From 2-01-FULL-49-22 sp964639445 (lineage in GTDB: Bacteria; Patescibacteriota; Saccharimonadia; Saccharimonadales; UBA10212): DNA of 9,257 nucleotides. The notes under the pieces are model-generated. The model made no database searches and was not told where the DNA came from. It saw nothing but the letters and a program-made list of their open reading frames with translations. Each line of letters starts with the position of its first letter. Within the stretch, counting starts at the first letter, position 1. Below, one piece after another: positions 1 to 5,983 of the stretch. The stretch is taken from positions 1 to 9,257 of the forward strand of contig CAZXDA010000025.1 in NCBI GenBank assembly GCA_964639445.1, read 5' to 3'. Made by a program: the position numbers and the translations under genes.

Positions 1-461
1 CGAGTATGCTTGATGGCGTGATGGTAGAAGCCTACGGTCAAAACATGCCTCTTAAAAGCTTGGCTTCCACTACTACTCCTGAACCCCAATTACTGCAAAT
101 TACGCCTTTTGACCCGAACAATCTGCAAGCTATTGCCGAAGCCATAAGAAGCGATCAGTCATTGGGTCTGACACCGACTGATGATGGCAGGGTAGTACGT
201 ATCAATTTGCCGCCAATGACTAGCGAAAATCGTCAAGCCATGGTTAAGCAGCTGCATCAAAAAGTTGAGGAAACCATGGTCTCGGCCCGCAATGCCCGGC
301 ATGAAGGTATAGAAAAAGTCGAATCAGCCGAAAAAACCAAAAGCATTGGCCGCGATGAACTAGAACGCTTTAAGAAGCAAGTTGACGAGTTGATGGCTAA
401 GCACAAAGAGCAAATCGACCACTTAGCCAAAGTTAAAGAACAGGAAATTTTGACGGTTTAG
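1..461 (+). CDS. frr: Ribosome recycling factor, 3' part (5' end outside window)
   Basis: RRF releases the ribosome from mRNA after termination, acting with EF-G in the cytoplasm. The visible part begins just before the family motif MLDGVMVEAYG (from base 6). The ATG at 6 is an internal Met, because the preceding in-frame codon is Ser and complete RRFs are about 185 residues; roughly the first 30 residues are missing. The middle insertion domain (about residues 30-105 of a whole protein) is followed by the conserved turn RINLPPMTSENRQ. After that comes the long basic/acidic helical part of the three-helix domain, including VSARNARHEGIEK, and the typical end KEQEILTV. The TAG stop is 1 nt before the rseP ATG, so reinitiation is likely. 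The fragment matches RRF along its whole visible length, with no frameshift seen. Confidence 0.95.
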   Translation, partial: SMLDGVMVEAYGQNMPLKSLASTTTPEPQLLQITPFDPNNLQAIAEAIRSDQSLGLTPTDDGRVVRINLPPMTSENRQAMVKQLHQKVEETMVSARNARHEGIEKVESAEKTKSIGRDELERFKKQVDELMAKHKEQIDHLAKVKEQEILTV

Positions 462-462
462 T

Positions 463-1620
463 ATGCAAATTTTGCTGTTTATTTTGGGTTTAATTTTATT
501 CGTAGGCTTAGTAATTATTCACGAGTGGGGACATTATTTTGTCGCTAAGAGAAACAATGTTGAGGCCGAAGAGTTTGGGCTGGGCTTTCCGCCACGGGCA
601 TGGGGTAAAAAATTACGCTCAGGTATGATAATCAGCTTAAATTGGCTACCGTTAGGCGGTTTTGTAAAATTAAAAGGCGAGAATGACGCCGATACGCGCC
701 CACGCAGTTTCGGGGCAGCACCGCTATGGGCAAAAACCAAAATTATTCTGGCGGGCGTAAGCGCCAATTTAATTGCCGGATTAATTCTACTGACGATTTT
801 AGCGTTAGTTGGTATGCCCAAGCTGATAACTCAAGCCAGCGTTGGCAGCGATCAATTCACGGTGGCCAGCGACACTAAAATCATCCACCAGGAAGTAATT
901 GCAAATTATATTCAGCCCGGTTCACCGGCCGATAAAATTGGGCTAACTCCGCGCGACATTATTCTTCAGGTTAAAAAAGGCAACGATATTCGCAACATAA
1001 GCACCCCAAAACAGCTGCATCAAGCTACGTCTGACTTTGCCGGCCAGAATGTTGAACTGACTTATAAACACAACAATCAGATTGTGGCCACGGCAGTAAA
1101 GCTACGCAGTGACCCTCAAGGTGGTAACCTTGGCGTTTCGCCATCAGAGCTTCAGATCCGCCGCAGTACCTGGAGCGCGCCAATTGTGGCTGTGGGCTTT
1201 ACCGGACAGCTTATGTGGCTGACATTGCAAGGGCTGGGGCACGCCTTCGCCGGTTTAGGTTCGATTATTGCCGGTGGCCTAACAGGTAACGAACAAGCTC
1301 GTCAGGCGGGGCAGGCCCAGGCCACCTCCCAAATTGGCGGGCCGGTAGCTATTGGAGCAATCCTGTGGGGCAGCGGAACTTTGGGGATTTATTTTGTGTT
1401 GATGATTATAGCCGTTATTTCGCTTACATTGGCATTGATTAATGTACTGCCCATTCCAGCGCTTGATGGCGGCCGCCTGGCAATGATTTTATTTTCCAGA
1501 AAAGTGCTTAAACGGCCTTTGAATCATGTCACTGAAGAGCGGATTATTGGTGCCAGCATGGCTTTACTTCTAGGATTATTAGCGTTAATTACAATTGTCG
1601 ATGTCAAAAGATTCCTCTGA
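463..1620 (+). CDS. rseP: RseP/SpoIVFB-type site-2 zinc metalloprotease (RIP)
   Basis: This is an intramembrane zinc protease that cuts membrane-bound substrates such as anti-sigma factors and remnant signal peptides; the substrate here is unknown. The zinc motif HEWGH is at residues 20-24 in the first hydrophobic segment (H20, E21, H24). The second active-site motif NVLPIPALDGG is at 327-337, with D335 as the likely third zinc ligand, inside a long membrane segment (about 290-330). A single PDZ domain spans about 140-215, with the turn around G153-S-P-A-D. A final membrane helix covers about 362-380. The length of 385 residues is normal for single-PDZ forms (E. coli RseP has two PDZ domains and about 450 residues). 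No Shine-Dalgarno at usable distance is seen: frr stops 1 nt upstream, which suggests termination-reinitiation. The last 20 nt overlap the next gene. The usual neighbours uppS, cdsA and dxr are absent from this junction. Confidence 0.95.
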   Translation: MQILLFILGLILFVGLVIIHEWGHYFVAKRNNVEAEEFGLGFPPRAWGKKLRSGMIISLNWLPLGGFVKLKGENDADTRPRSFGAAPLWAKTKIILAGVSANLIAGLILLTILALVGMPKLITQASVGSDQFTVASDTKIIHQEVIANYIQPGSPADKIGLTPRDIILQVKKGNDIRNISTPKQLHQATSDFAGQNVELTYKHNNQIVATAVKLRSDPQGGNLGVSPSELQIRRSTWSAPIVAVGFTGQLMWLTLQGLGHAFAGLGSIIAGGLTGNEQARQAGQAQATSQIGGPVAIGAILWGSGTLGIYFVLMIIAVISLTLALINVLPIPALDGGRLAMILFSRKVLKRPLNHVTEERIIGASMALLLGLLALITIVDVKRFL

Positions 1621-2362
1621 AAATAATTTTGATCGGCCGTGGCTGGTTATTGTTGTTACTATTTTAATTTTCTTTATCAGCCAATTTGTGGCAGTTTTTT
1701 TGGTAGCTCTTGGTAAGCAGCTTTTGCACCCACATACTTCTTTATCCAGTGCTCTGTCTGGCTCGGCCCCGGCCCAATTTTTTTATGTTCTGATTGCCGA
1801 GGGGCTGGCAGCTGCCTTGACAATTTTTGTAGTCCGCAGGGTCATGCGTCAGCACCTGTCTGTTATCGGCCTTGGCCGACGGCCAAAATTTGCTGATATT
1901 GGTCGGGCTATGTGGGGGTTTGCGGCTTTTTACGTCCTTTTAATTGTTAGCTCTATTATCATTAGCTTGTTTGTGCCGGGCCTTAACACTAAAGAAGCCC
2001 AAAACGTTGGTTTTAACACTCTAAATTCGCCGCTAGATTATGTTTTGGCATTTTCGGCTTTAGTTTTTTTGCCGCCGCTTGGCGAAGAAACACTGATGAG
2101 AGGCTATCTTTATTCAGGTCTGCGCGCCCGGCTGCGCTTTACAAGCGCACTGCTTGTTACCAGTGTATTGTTTGGTTTAGCTCATCTAGGCAGCGGCACT
2201 AATGGTTCGCCGTTGTGGCTGGCTGGTTTAGATACATTTCTGCTATCAGTTGTTTTAGTTTACCTACGGGAACGGACAGGCGCGCTCTATGCCGGGATGC
2301 TGGTGCATGCTGCCAATAACCTTATTGCTTTCGGCGTTCATTTCCACGCCCTAATTTTTTAG
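1601..2362 (+). CDS. CPBP-family intramembrane glutamic protease (Abi/Rce1-like)
   Basis: A multi-pass membrane protein of the CPBP/Abi/Rce1 family. Known members are prenyl-protein endopeptidases (Rce1) or bacteriocin self-immunity proteins, but most bacterial ones have no known substrate. The three family motifs are present: EETLMRG at 162-168 (EExxxR; E162, E163, R167), FGLAH at 191-195 (H195), and HAANN at 236-240 (HxxxN). Hydrophobic segments lie near 14-37, 61-80, 104-127 and 144-160, with more towards the C-terminus. The ATG at 1601 gives 253 residues; an in-frame TTG at 1595 would add two. The start lies inside the last codons of rseP (20-nt overlap, different frame), so translation is probably coupled. 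The stop codon's final G is the first base of the 20-bp inverted repeat that follows. The substrate cannot be inferred from this context. Confidence 0.9.
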   Translation: MSKDSSENNFDRPWLVIVVTILIFFISQFVAVFLVALGKQLLHPHTSLSSALSGSAPAQFFYVLIAEGLAAALTIFVVRRVMRQHLSVIGLGRRPKFADIGRAMWGFAAFYVLLIVSSIIISLFVPGLNTKEAQNVGFNTLNSPLDYVLAFSALVFLPPLGEETLMRGYLYSGLRARLRFTSALLVTSVLFGLAHLGSGTNGSPLWLAGLDTFLLSVVLVYLRERTGALYAGMLVHAANNLIAFGVHFHALIF

Positions 2363-2441
2363 GGGTACGACCCTGTGAAAAACAAAATATTTTTATCCAA
2401 AAATGAAAATTTTTACCTAACTTTTCACAGGGTCGTACCCC
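2362..2441. repeat. Perfect 20-bp inverted repeat with nested mini-hairpins (REP/MITE-like)
   Basis: The left arm, GGGGTACGACCCTGTGAAAA at 2362-2381, is the exact reverse complement of 2422-2441. The 40-nt AT-rich loop is 2382-2421. Each arm also contains its own short stem: GGGT-ACG-ACCC on the left and GGGT-CGT-ACCC on the right. That nested palindrome is typical of REP-like elements mobilised by REP-associated tyrosine transposases, but no transposase is present here. The left arm begins in the CPBP stop codon and the right arm ends 16 nt before the proS ATG. No U-run follows the stem, so a classical intrinsic terminator is unlikely, although the hairpin could still attenuate or protect RNA ends. 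Confidence 0.85.
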
Positions 2442-2450
2442 GTGTAGAAT
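2422..2450 (+). promoter_or_regulatory. Putative proS promoter, leaderless-type spacing
   Basis: A -10-like TAGAAT (2445-2450) ends 7 nt before the ATG at 2458. With 17-nt spacing, the -35 position falls on TTTTCA (2422-2427), which lies in the right arm of the inverted repeat. The -35 matches 4 of 6 and the -10 matches 5 of 6 consensus bases. No Shine-Dalgarno precedes the start, so a transcript beginning at or next to the ATG fits. This is inferred from sequence alone. Confidence 0.45.
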
Positions 2451-2457
2451 GGTGGTA

Positions 2458-3750
2458 ATGCGTAGAACAAAATTATTCATTAAAACGCGGCGCGAGGCGC
2501 CAGCTGACGAGCAAGCCCGCAATGCTCAACTACTTATCCGTGCCGGCTATATTCATAAAGAAATGGCCGGTGTCTATAGCTATCTACCGCTTGGCTTAAA
2601 GGTCTTGGAGAATATTGAGCAGGTTATTCGGGAAGAGATGGACGCTATTGGTGGCGAAGAACTGCTTATGAGCACATTGCAGTCCAAAGAGCTCTGGGCT
2701 AAAAGCGGCCGCTGGCATGATGAGATTATAGATGTTTGGTTTAAGACCCGTCTGCATGGCGGCGCAGGCTTTCATACCGGTCCGGAGCTGGGCCTCGGCA
2801 ATACTCATGAAGAGACGCTGACTAACATCATGCGCGATTTTGTAAAATCATACAAAGACTTGCCAATCTATGCTTATCAGTTTCAGACGAAATTTAGAAA
2901 CGAACCCAGAGCCAAAAGCGGCCTTTTGCGCTGCCGCGAATTCATTATGAAAGATCTTTATTCATTCTGTGCTACCACCACTCAACATGATGAGTTTTAT
3001 CAAAAGGCAATGGGCGCTTATAAAAAAGTTTTTAAACGTTTAGGAATCGGCGATAAAACCTACCTTACATATGCTAGTGGCGGCGCTTTCACGCCAGATT
3101 TTAGCCATGAGTTTCAGACTGTTACTGATATCGGTGAAGACATTATCTATGTTCATGAAGCTAAAAAAGTTGCAGTCAATAAAGAGGTCTATACAGATGA
3201 GAATGTGGCTAAAATCGGTCTAAACAAAAAAGAGTTAGTGGAAAACCGAAGCGTTGAGGTCGGCAATATCTTTCCGCTCGGCACTCGTTTTTCGGAAGCG
3301 CTTGGTTTAACTTTTGCCACAGAAGACGGCTCGCTTAAGCCAGTAGTTATGGGCAGTTATGGCATTGGTCCGAGCAGGTTACTGGGGCTATTGGCCGAGT
3401 ATTTTGCCGATGATAAAGGCTTGGTTTGGCCAGTAAATATTGCTCCGGCTAAGGTGTATTTAGCACCTGTAGGTCAGGCTCCGGCTATCAAGGCGGCGGC
3501 CGATTCGTTATATAATCGATTGACAGAGTCGTACGTTGGAGTAATATATGACGATCGGGGCGAGGCGTCTGCCGGCGAGATGTTCGCTGACGCGGATTTG
3601 ATGGGCATACCGCTCCGCTTAGTTATCAGCGATAAAACATTGACGCAGAACGCTTGTGAATTAAAACTTAGAACATCTGACGACATAAAGATAGTTAATA
3701 TAGAAGAAGTAGAAAAACACATAGCAAAAAACTTGCCAACCCTGATATAA
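2458..3750 (+). CDS. proS: Prolyl-tRNA synthetase, short form without INS editing domain
   Basis: Charges tRNA-Pro with proline (class II aminoacyl-tRNA synthetase, cytoplasmic). The N-terminus MRRTKLFIKTRREAP matches the usual bacterial ProRS start, so I chose the ATG at 2458 over an in-frame ATG at 2449. Motif 1 lies in the region following YSYLPLG. Motif 2 is FRNEPRAKSGLLRCREF at about 146-162, with R147. Motif 3 is GSYGIGPSR at 299-307, with R307. An anticodon-binding domain fills about 335-430. At 430 residues it is much shorter than the E. coli type (about 570). Only about 130 residues separate motifs 2 and 3, so the roughly 180-residue INS editing domain that clears Ala-tRNA-Pro is absent. 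Any such editing would need a separate ProXp/YbaK-type protein elsewhere. The gene stands alone between two presumed promoters. No frameshift is seen. Confidence 0.96.
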   Translation: MRRTKLFIKTRREAPADEQARNAQLLIRAGYIHKEMAGVYSYLPLGLKVLENIEQVIREEMDAIGGEELLMSTLQSKELWAKSGRWHDEIIDVWFKTRLHGGAGFHTGPELGLGNTHEETLTNIMRDFVKSYKDLPIYAYQFQTKFRNEPRAKSGLLRCREFIMKDLYSFCATTTQHDEFYQKAMGAYKKVFKRLGIGDKTYLTYASGGAFTPDFSHEFQTVTDIGEDIIYVHEAKKVAVNKEVYTDENVAKIGLNKKELVENRSVEVGNIFPLGTRFSEALGLTFATEDGSLKPVVMGSYGIGPSRLLGLLAEYFADDKGLVWPVNIAPAKVYLAPVGQAPAIKAAADSLYNRLTESYVGVIYDDRGEASAGEMFADADLMGIPLRLVISDKTLTQNACELKLRTSDDIKIVNIEEVEKHIAKNLPTLI

Positions 3751-3751
3751 T
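3743..3751 (+). promoter_or_regulatory. Extended -10 promoter overlapping proS stop (for greA)
   Basis: TGATATAAT at 3743-3751 is a perfect extended -10 (TGn plus TATAAT), and it contains the proS TAA (3748-3750). No good -35 is seen, which is acceptable for extended -10 promoters. The predicted start near 3758 would leave a leader of about 57 nt before greA. Confidence 0.6.
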
Positions 3752-3814
3752 AATTGGACCTCAAAAAAATCGGTCGCAAACCTACTTACCAATGAAAGGT
3801 ACTGTTTAAGATTC

Positions 3815-4273
3815 ATGAAAAAGCTTTATCGGCTAACTCAAGCAGGCGTGGATGAGCTCAAAGTTGAGCACGCTGATTCAGTGTCTCAACGCACTGCCGT
3901 GGCTGAACGTATCCGAGCCGCCCGCGAATTAGGCGATTTATCAGAAAACGCCGAATACCAATCTGCCCGCGAAGAGCAGGACAGACTAGAGGCCAGGATT
4001 GCCGAGCTGGAGCAGGTTTTAAATAATGTTCAGATTATTAAGAAGCCAAAAGACCACCACATGGTTACGCTTGGCAGCAACGTCAAATTAAAAGCTGCCG
4101 GCGGCAAAACTCAAGAGTTCCAGGTTGTTGGTACTATGGAGGCTAACCCCCTATCAGGTAAGATTAGTGATGAATCGCCGCTTGGCAAAAGCTTAATCGG
4201 CAAAAAAGTCGGCGACAAGGTGTTGATTAAAAACTCTCCCAACACCACATACACCATCACTTCTATTAGATAG
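3815..4273 (+). CDS. greA: Transcription elongation factor GreA
   Basis: GreA enters the secondary channel of RNA polymerase and stimulates cleavage of backtracked RNA. The N-terminal coiled-coil hairpin (about residues 1-75) carries the tip motif GDLSENAEY at 40-48. D41 and E44 correspond to the acidic residues that position catalytic magnesium in known GreA. A C-terminal FKBP-like domain (about 80-152) contains NPLSGKISDESPLGKSLIGKK. The length of 152 residues is close to the usual 158. The ATG is preceded by a GAAAGG at 3794-3799, 15 nt away, which is far for a Shine-Dalgarno, so initiation strength is unclear. The last 22 coding bases, including the stop, form most of a 15-bp hairpin. It is flanked by promoters on both sides and looks like a single-gene unit. 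Confidence 0.96.
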   Translation: MKKLYRLTQAGVDELKVEHADSVSQRTAVAERIRAARELGDLSENAEYQSAREEQDRLEARIAELEQVLNNVQIIKKPKDHHMVTLGSNVKLKAAGGKTQEFQVVGTMEANPLSGKISDESPLGKSLIGKKVGDKVLIKNSPNTTYTITSIR

Positions 4274-4288
4274 AAGTGATGGTGATTT
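4252..4288 (+). terminator. Hairpin over greA stop codon, probable terminator
   Basis: CACCATCACTTCTAT (4252-4266) is perfectly complementary to 4270-4284, giving a 15-bp stem with a 3-nt loop (TAG, 4267-4269). It spans the greA stop at 4271-4273 and is followed by ATTTAGCATTTT, a weak interrupted T-tract. The stem is strong and its position is right for a terminator, but the tail is not ideal; an RNA-stabilising 3' hairpin is the alternative. Confidence 0.6.
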
Positions 4289-4374
4289 AGCATTTTACAT
4301 TTGTCATTTATCAGACATATTTGGCAAATGTTAATTGATAAATTAATGTAAATTGTAAATTGTAAATTGTAAAA
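4285..4374. repeat. Mirror-arranged 7-nt repeat arrays flanking an AT-rich core
   Basis: On the left, four degenerate heptads of form ATTTNNC run without gaps over 4285-4312: ATTTAGC, ATTTTAC, ATTTGTC and ATTTATC. On the right, 4347-4374 holds three exact copies of TGTAAAT and a final TGTAAAA; the complement of this unit is again an ATTT-beat every 7 nt. The two 28-nt arrays are equidistant from 4329.5. The 34-nt core (4313-4346) contains another ATTTGGC (4319-4325) and a small TTAATT-GATA-AATTAA palindrome. The array fills nearly the whole gap between greA and lysS. Confidence 0.75.
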
Positions 4375-4375
4375 T
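4370..4375 (+). promoter_or_regulatory. Putative lysS -10 element, leaderless-type spacing
   Basis: TAAAAT (4370-4375) ends 6 nt before the lysS ATG and sits at the end of the TGTAAAT tandem array. No Shine-Dalgarno is present between it and the start. A good -35-like TTGATA lies at 4335-4340, but its 29-nt spacing to this -10 is too long; weaker TAAATT hexamers within the repeats are at 4356 and 4363. The exact pairing is unresolved. Confidence 0.4.
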
Positions 4376-4381
4376 AGAGCC

Positions 4382-5908
4382 ATGAAATGGCTAAATTCCA
4401 TTGTTGATGAGATTGAGACCAAACACCCCAAAGGTGATATTTTAATTGAATCTGGTATTTCACCGTCCGGTGCTTATCATATGGGCTATTTGCGCGAGAT
4501 CTTAATTTGCGACGCTATTGTTTTAGAGCTTAAAAAACGGGGACGCAAGGCTAAACATCTGCATTTTGTTGACGATCAGGACGGACTCAGGAAAGTACCG
4601 GCTGATTTACCGCCGGAATATAAAAAGTATCTTGGTCAGGCTCTTAGCGACATCCCGGCGCCAGATGGCACCCAGTCTTATGCGGATTATCGCCTAAAAC
4701 CTTTTTTAGATAGCGTTAAATCGCTTGGCGTACAAATGGATGTGATGCGTAGCCATGAGAAGTATCGCAGCGGCTTCTTTGCAACTGCTATCGAAGTTGT
4801 TCTTGAAAATGTCAGTGCAGTCAAAAATATCTTGCAGACGATTTCCGGGCGCCAACTCGAGGACAGCTGGTCGCCCATCCAGATTAATGAGGGCGGATAT
4901 CTTAAAAAGAGAACCTTTGTGTCTATTGATGCTAATGCCAAAACCATTAAATACTTAGACAAGGATGGCAAGGAGCAAACGACTAAGTATGACAAAGGGC
5001 AGGTAAAACTAGATTGGCGGTTGGATTGGCCGGCCCGTTGGTGGCTATTAAAAGTAAATGTCGAGCCGTTTGGTCGAGATCACGCTACCAAAGGTGGCAG
5101 CTACGACAGCGGCTCTGCCTTAATGGATAAGGTATTTAAAGCGCCGTCGCCCATACCCGTGCCTTACAATAATATTAACCGGGCAGGGGAAAGCAAAAAA
5201 ATGAGCGCCAGTGCCGGCACTGGAATTAGCATGTCAGAGGTTGTGCGCGTAATGCCTCCTGAAGTTGTGCGTTATTTTGTGTTGCGTAGCTCGCCTCAAA
5301 AACTACTCTTTTTCGATCCGGCCGATAGCGTAGTTAAGCTAATAGACGAATTTGCCCAGCTACTCGCCAAAGCCGATAAATCAGAAGCTGATAAACAGTT
5401 AATTTCAGTTTGTATTAATGATGTACCAAGCGTAATAAGCCGCGTGCCGTTTTCGCACCTAGTGGCGTCTTATCAGGCGGCTTTAAAAGACGCGGATAAA
5501 ACTATTGATGTGATATCTCGCACTGAGCATAAAGAGATAGTTGAGCAAGATAAGGAGATTATTAAAAAAGAGCTGATATTTATTGATCGCTGGCTGGTAA
5601 AATGGGCAACGGATGAAGTTAAGTTTGAGCTTTTGACAAAAATCGATCCTGCGAAATTCAGCGGCCAAGAAAGACAATTCTTAGCCGATCTTGCCCAAAA
5701 AGTGTCTCAAGCGCCAGCAAATGCTGATGGCGAATGGTTTCATAAAGCCATTTATGAGCTGAAAGAGGGCTTAAAACTTTCGCCTGAGCAGATTTTTAAA
5801 CCACTGTATCGGTCTTTAATCGGCAAAGAGCAAGGACCGCGCGCCGGCTGGTTTTTGTCAATTCTGCCACGCGAATGGCTCATCAAACGTTTGAAATTAC
5901 TTGACTAG
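4382..5908 (+). CDS. lysS: Class I lysyl-tRNA synthetase
   Basis: Charges tRNA-Lys. This is the class I (archaeal/spirochaete-type) enzyme with a Rossmann catalytic core, unrelated to the more common class II LysRS. The HIGH-like motif is at residues 30-39 (GAYHMGYLRE; H33, G35). The KMSKS-like loop is KKMSAS at 272-277. The N-terminal segment ILIESGISPSG and the following HLHFVDDQDGLRK are typical of class I LysRS. The C-terminal half (about 300-508) should be the helical anticodon-recognition region. At 508 residues it falls in the usual range. The start is the first ATG after the array; no Shine-Dalgarno is visible. The final codons and TAG lie inside a 26-bp perfect palindrome. Confidence 0.93.
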   Translation: MKWLNSIVDEIETKHPKGDILIESGISPSGAYHMGYLREILICDAIVLELKKRGRKAKHLHFVDDQDGLRKVPADLPPEYKKYLGQALSDIPAPDGTQSYADYRLKPFLDSVKSLGVQMDVMRSHEKYRSGFFATAIEVVLENVSAVKNILQTISGRQLEDSWSPIQINEGGYLKKRTFVSIDANAKTIKYLDKDGKEQTTKYDKGQVKLDWRLDWPARWWLLKVNVEPFGRDHATKGGSYDSGSALMDKVFKAPSPIPVPYNNINRAGESKKMSASAGTGISMSEVVRVMPPEVVRYFVLRSSPQKLLFFDPADSVVKLIDEFAQLLAKADKSEADKQLISVCINDVPSVISRVPFSHLVASYQAALKDADKTIDVISRTEHKEIVEQDKEIIKKELIFIDRWLVKWATDEVKFELLTKIDPAKFSGQERQFLADLAQKVSQAPANADGEWFHKAIYELKEGLKLSPEQIFKPLYRSLIGKEQGPRAGWFLSILPREWLIKRLKLLD

Positions 5909-5920
5909 TCAAGTAATTTT
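5894..5920 (+). terminator. 26-bp palindrome over lysS stop codon, probable terminator
   Basis: Bases 5894-5919 form a perfect palindrome centred between 5906 and 5907, inside the lysS TAG stop (5906-5908). As RNA it gives an 11-bp stem with a CTAG loop, with an A-tract on the 5' side and TTTT on the 3' side. That suits an intrinsic terminator which could work in both directions. The stem is AT-rich, so efficiency is uncertain. Confidence 0.55.
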
Positions 5921-5926
5921 CTACAA

Positions 5927-5953
5927 CCCCGTAACCCTCTCACCCTATAACCC
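5927..5953. repeat. 8-nt C-rich array; G-quadruplex pattern on - strand
   Basis: C-runs start every 8 nt: CCCC at 5927, and CCC at 5935, 5943 and 5951, separated by GTAA, TCTCA and TATAA. Read on the - strand this is GGG-N5-GGG-N5-GGG-N4-GGGG, which satisfies the usual G-quadruplex motif (four G-runs of at least 3 with loops of 1-7). It lies between the lysS terminator and the ABC operon promoter, on that operon's template strand, about 27-53 bp before the ATG. Confidence 0.7.
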
Positions 5954-5954
5954 T

Positions 5955-5983
5955 CCATTTGCTGATACAATATCAGCAAATGG
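5955..5983. promoter_or_regulatory. Extended -10 within a perfect 13-bp inverted repeat (ABC operon control site)
   Basis: The left arm CCATTTGCTGATA (5955-5967) is perfectly repeated in inverse at 5971-5983, with a CAA spacer. The extended -10 TGATACAAT (5963-5971) occupies the centre and the ATG at 5980 is in the right arm. The -10 ends 8 nt before the ATG with no Shine-Dalgarno, so a leaderless transcript is likely. A dyad of this size across the -10 and start is what a repressor operator would look like. If transcription instead began upstream, the same bases would form an RNA hairpin hiding the start codon. Confidence 0.6.

Noticed and set aside
1595..1600. TTG at 1595 as the CPBP start
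   Set aside because: An ATG follows two codons later, and neither option has a Shine-Dalgarno to favour TTG.
2362..2441. Classical intrinsic terminator
   Set aside because: The loop is 40 nt and no T-run follows the right arm, so the shape is wrong for factor-independent termination.
2449..2457. ATG at 2449 as the proS start
   Set aside because: The family N-terminus begins at the Met encoded at 2458; the earlier ATG overlaps the presumed -10.
4285..4374. CRISPR-like array
   Set aside because: Units are only 7 nt with no unique spacers and no cas genes nearby.
5959..5979. TTG at 5959 as the ABC ATPase start
   Set aside because: It lies within the palindrome's left arm, has no Shine-Dalgarno and adds residues outside the ABC domain; ATG at 5980 is simpler.
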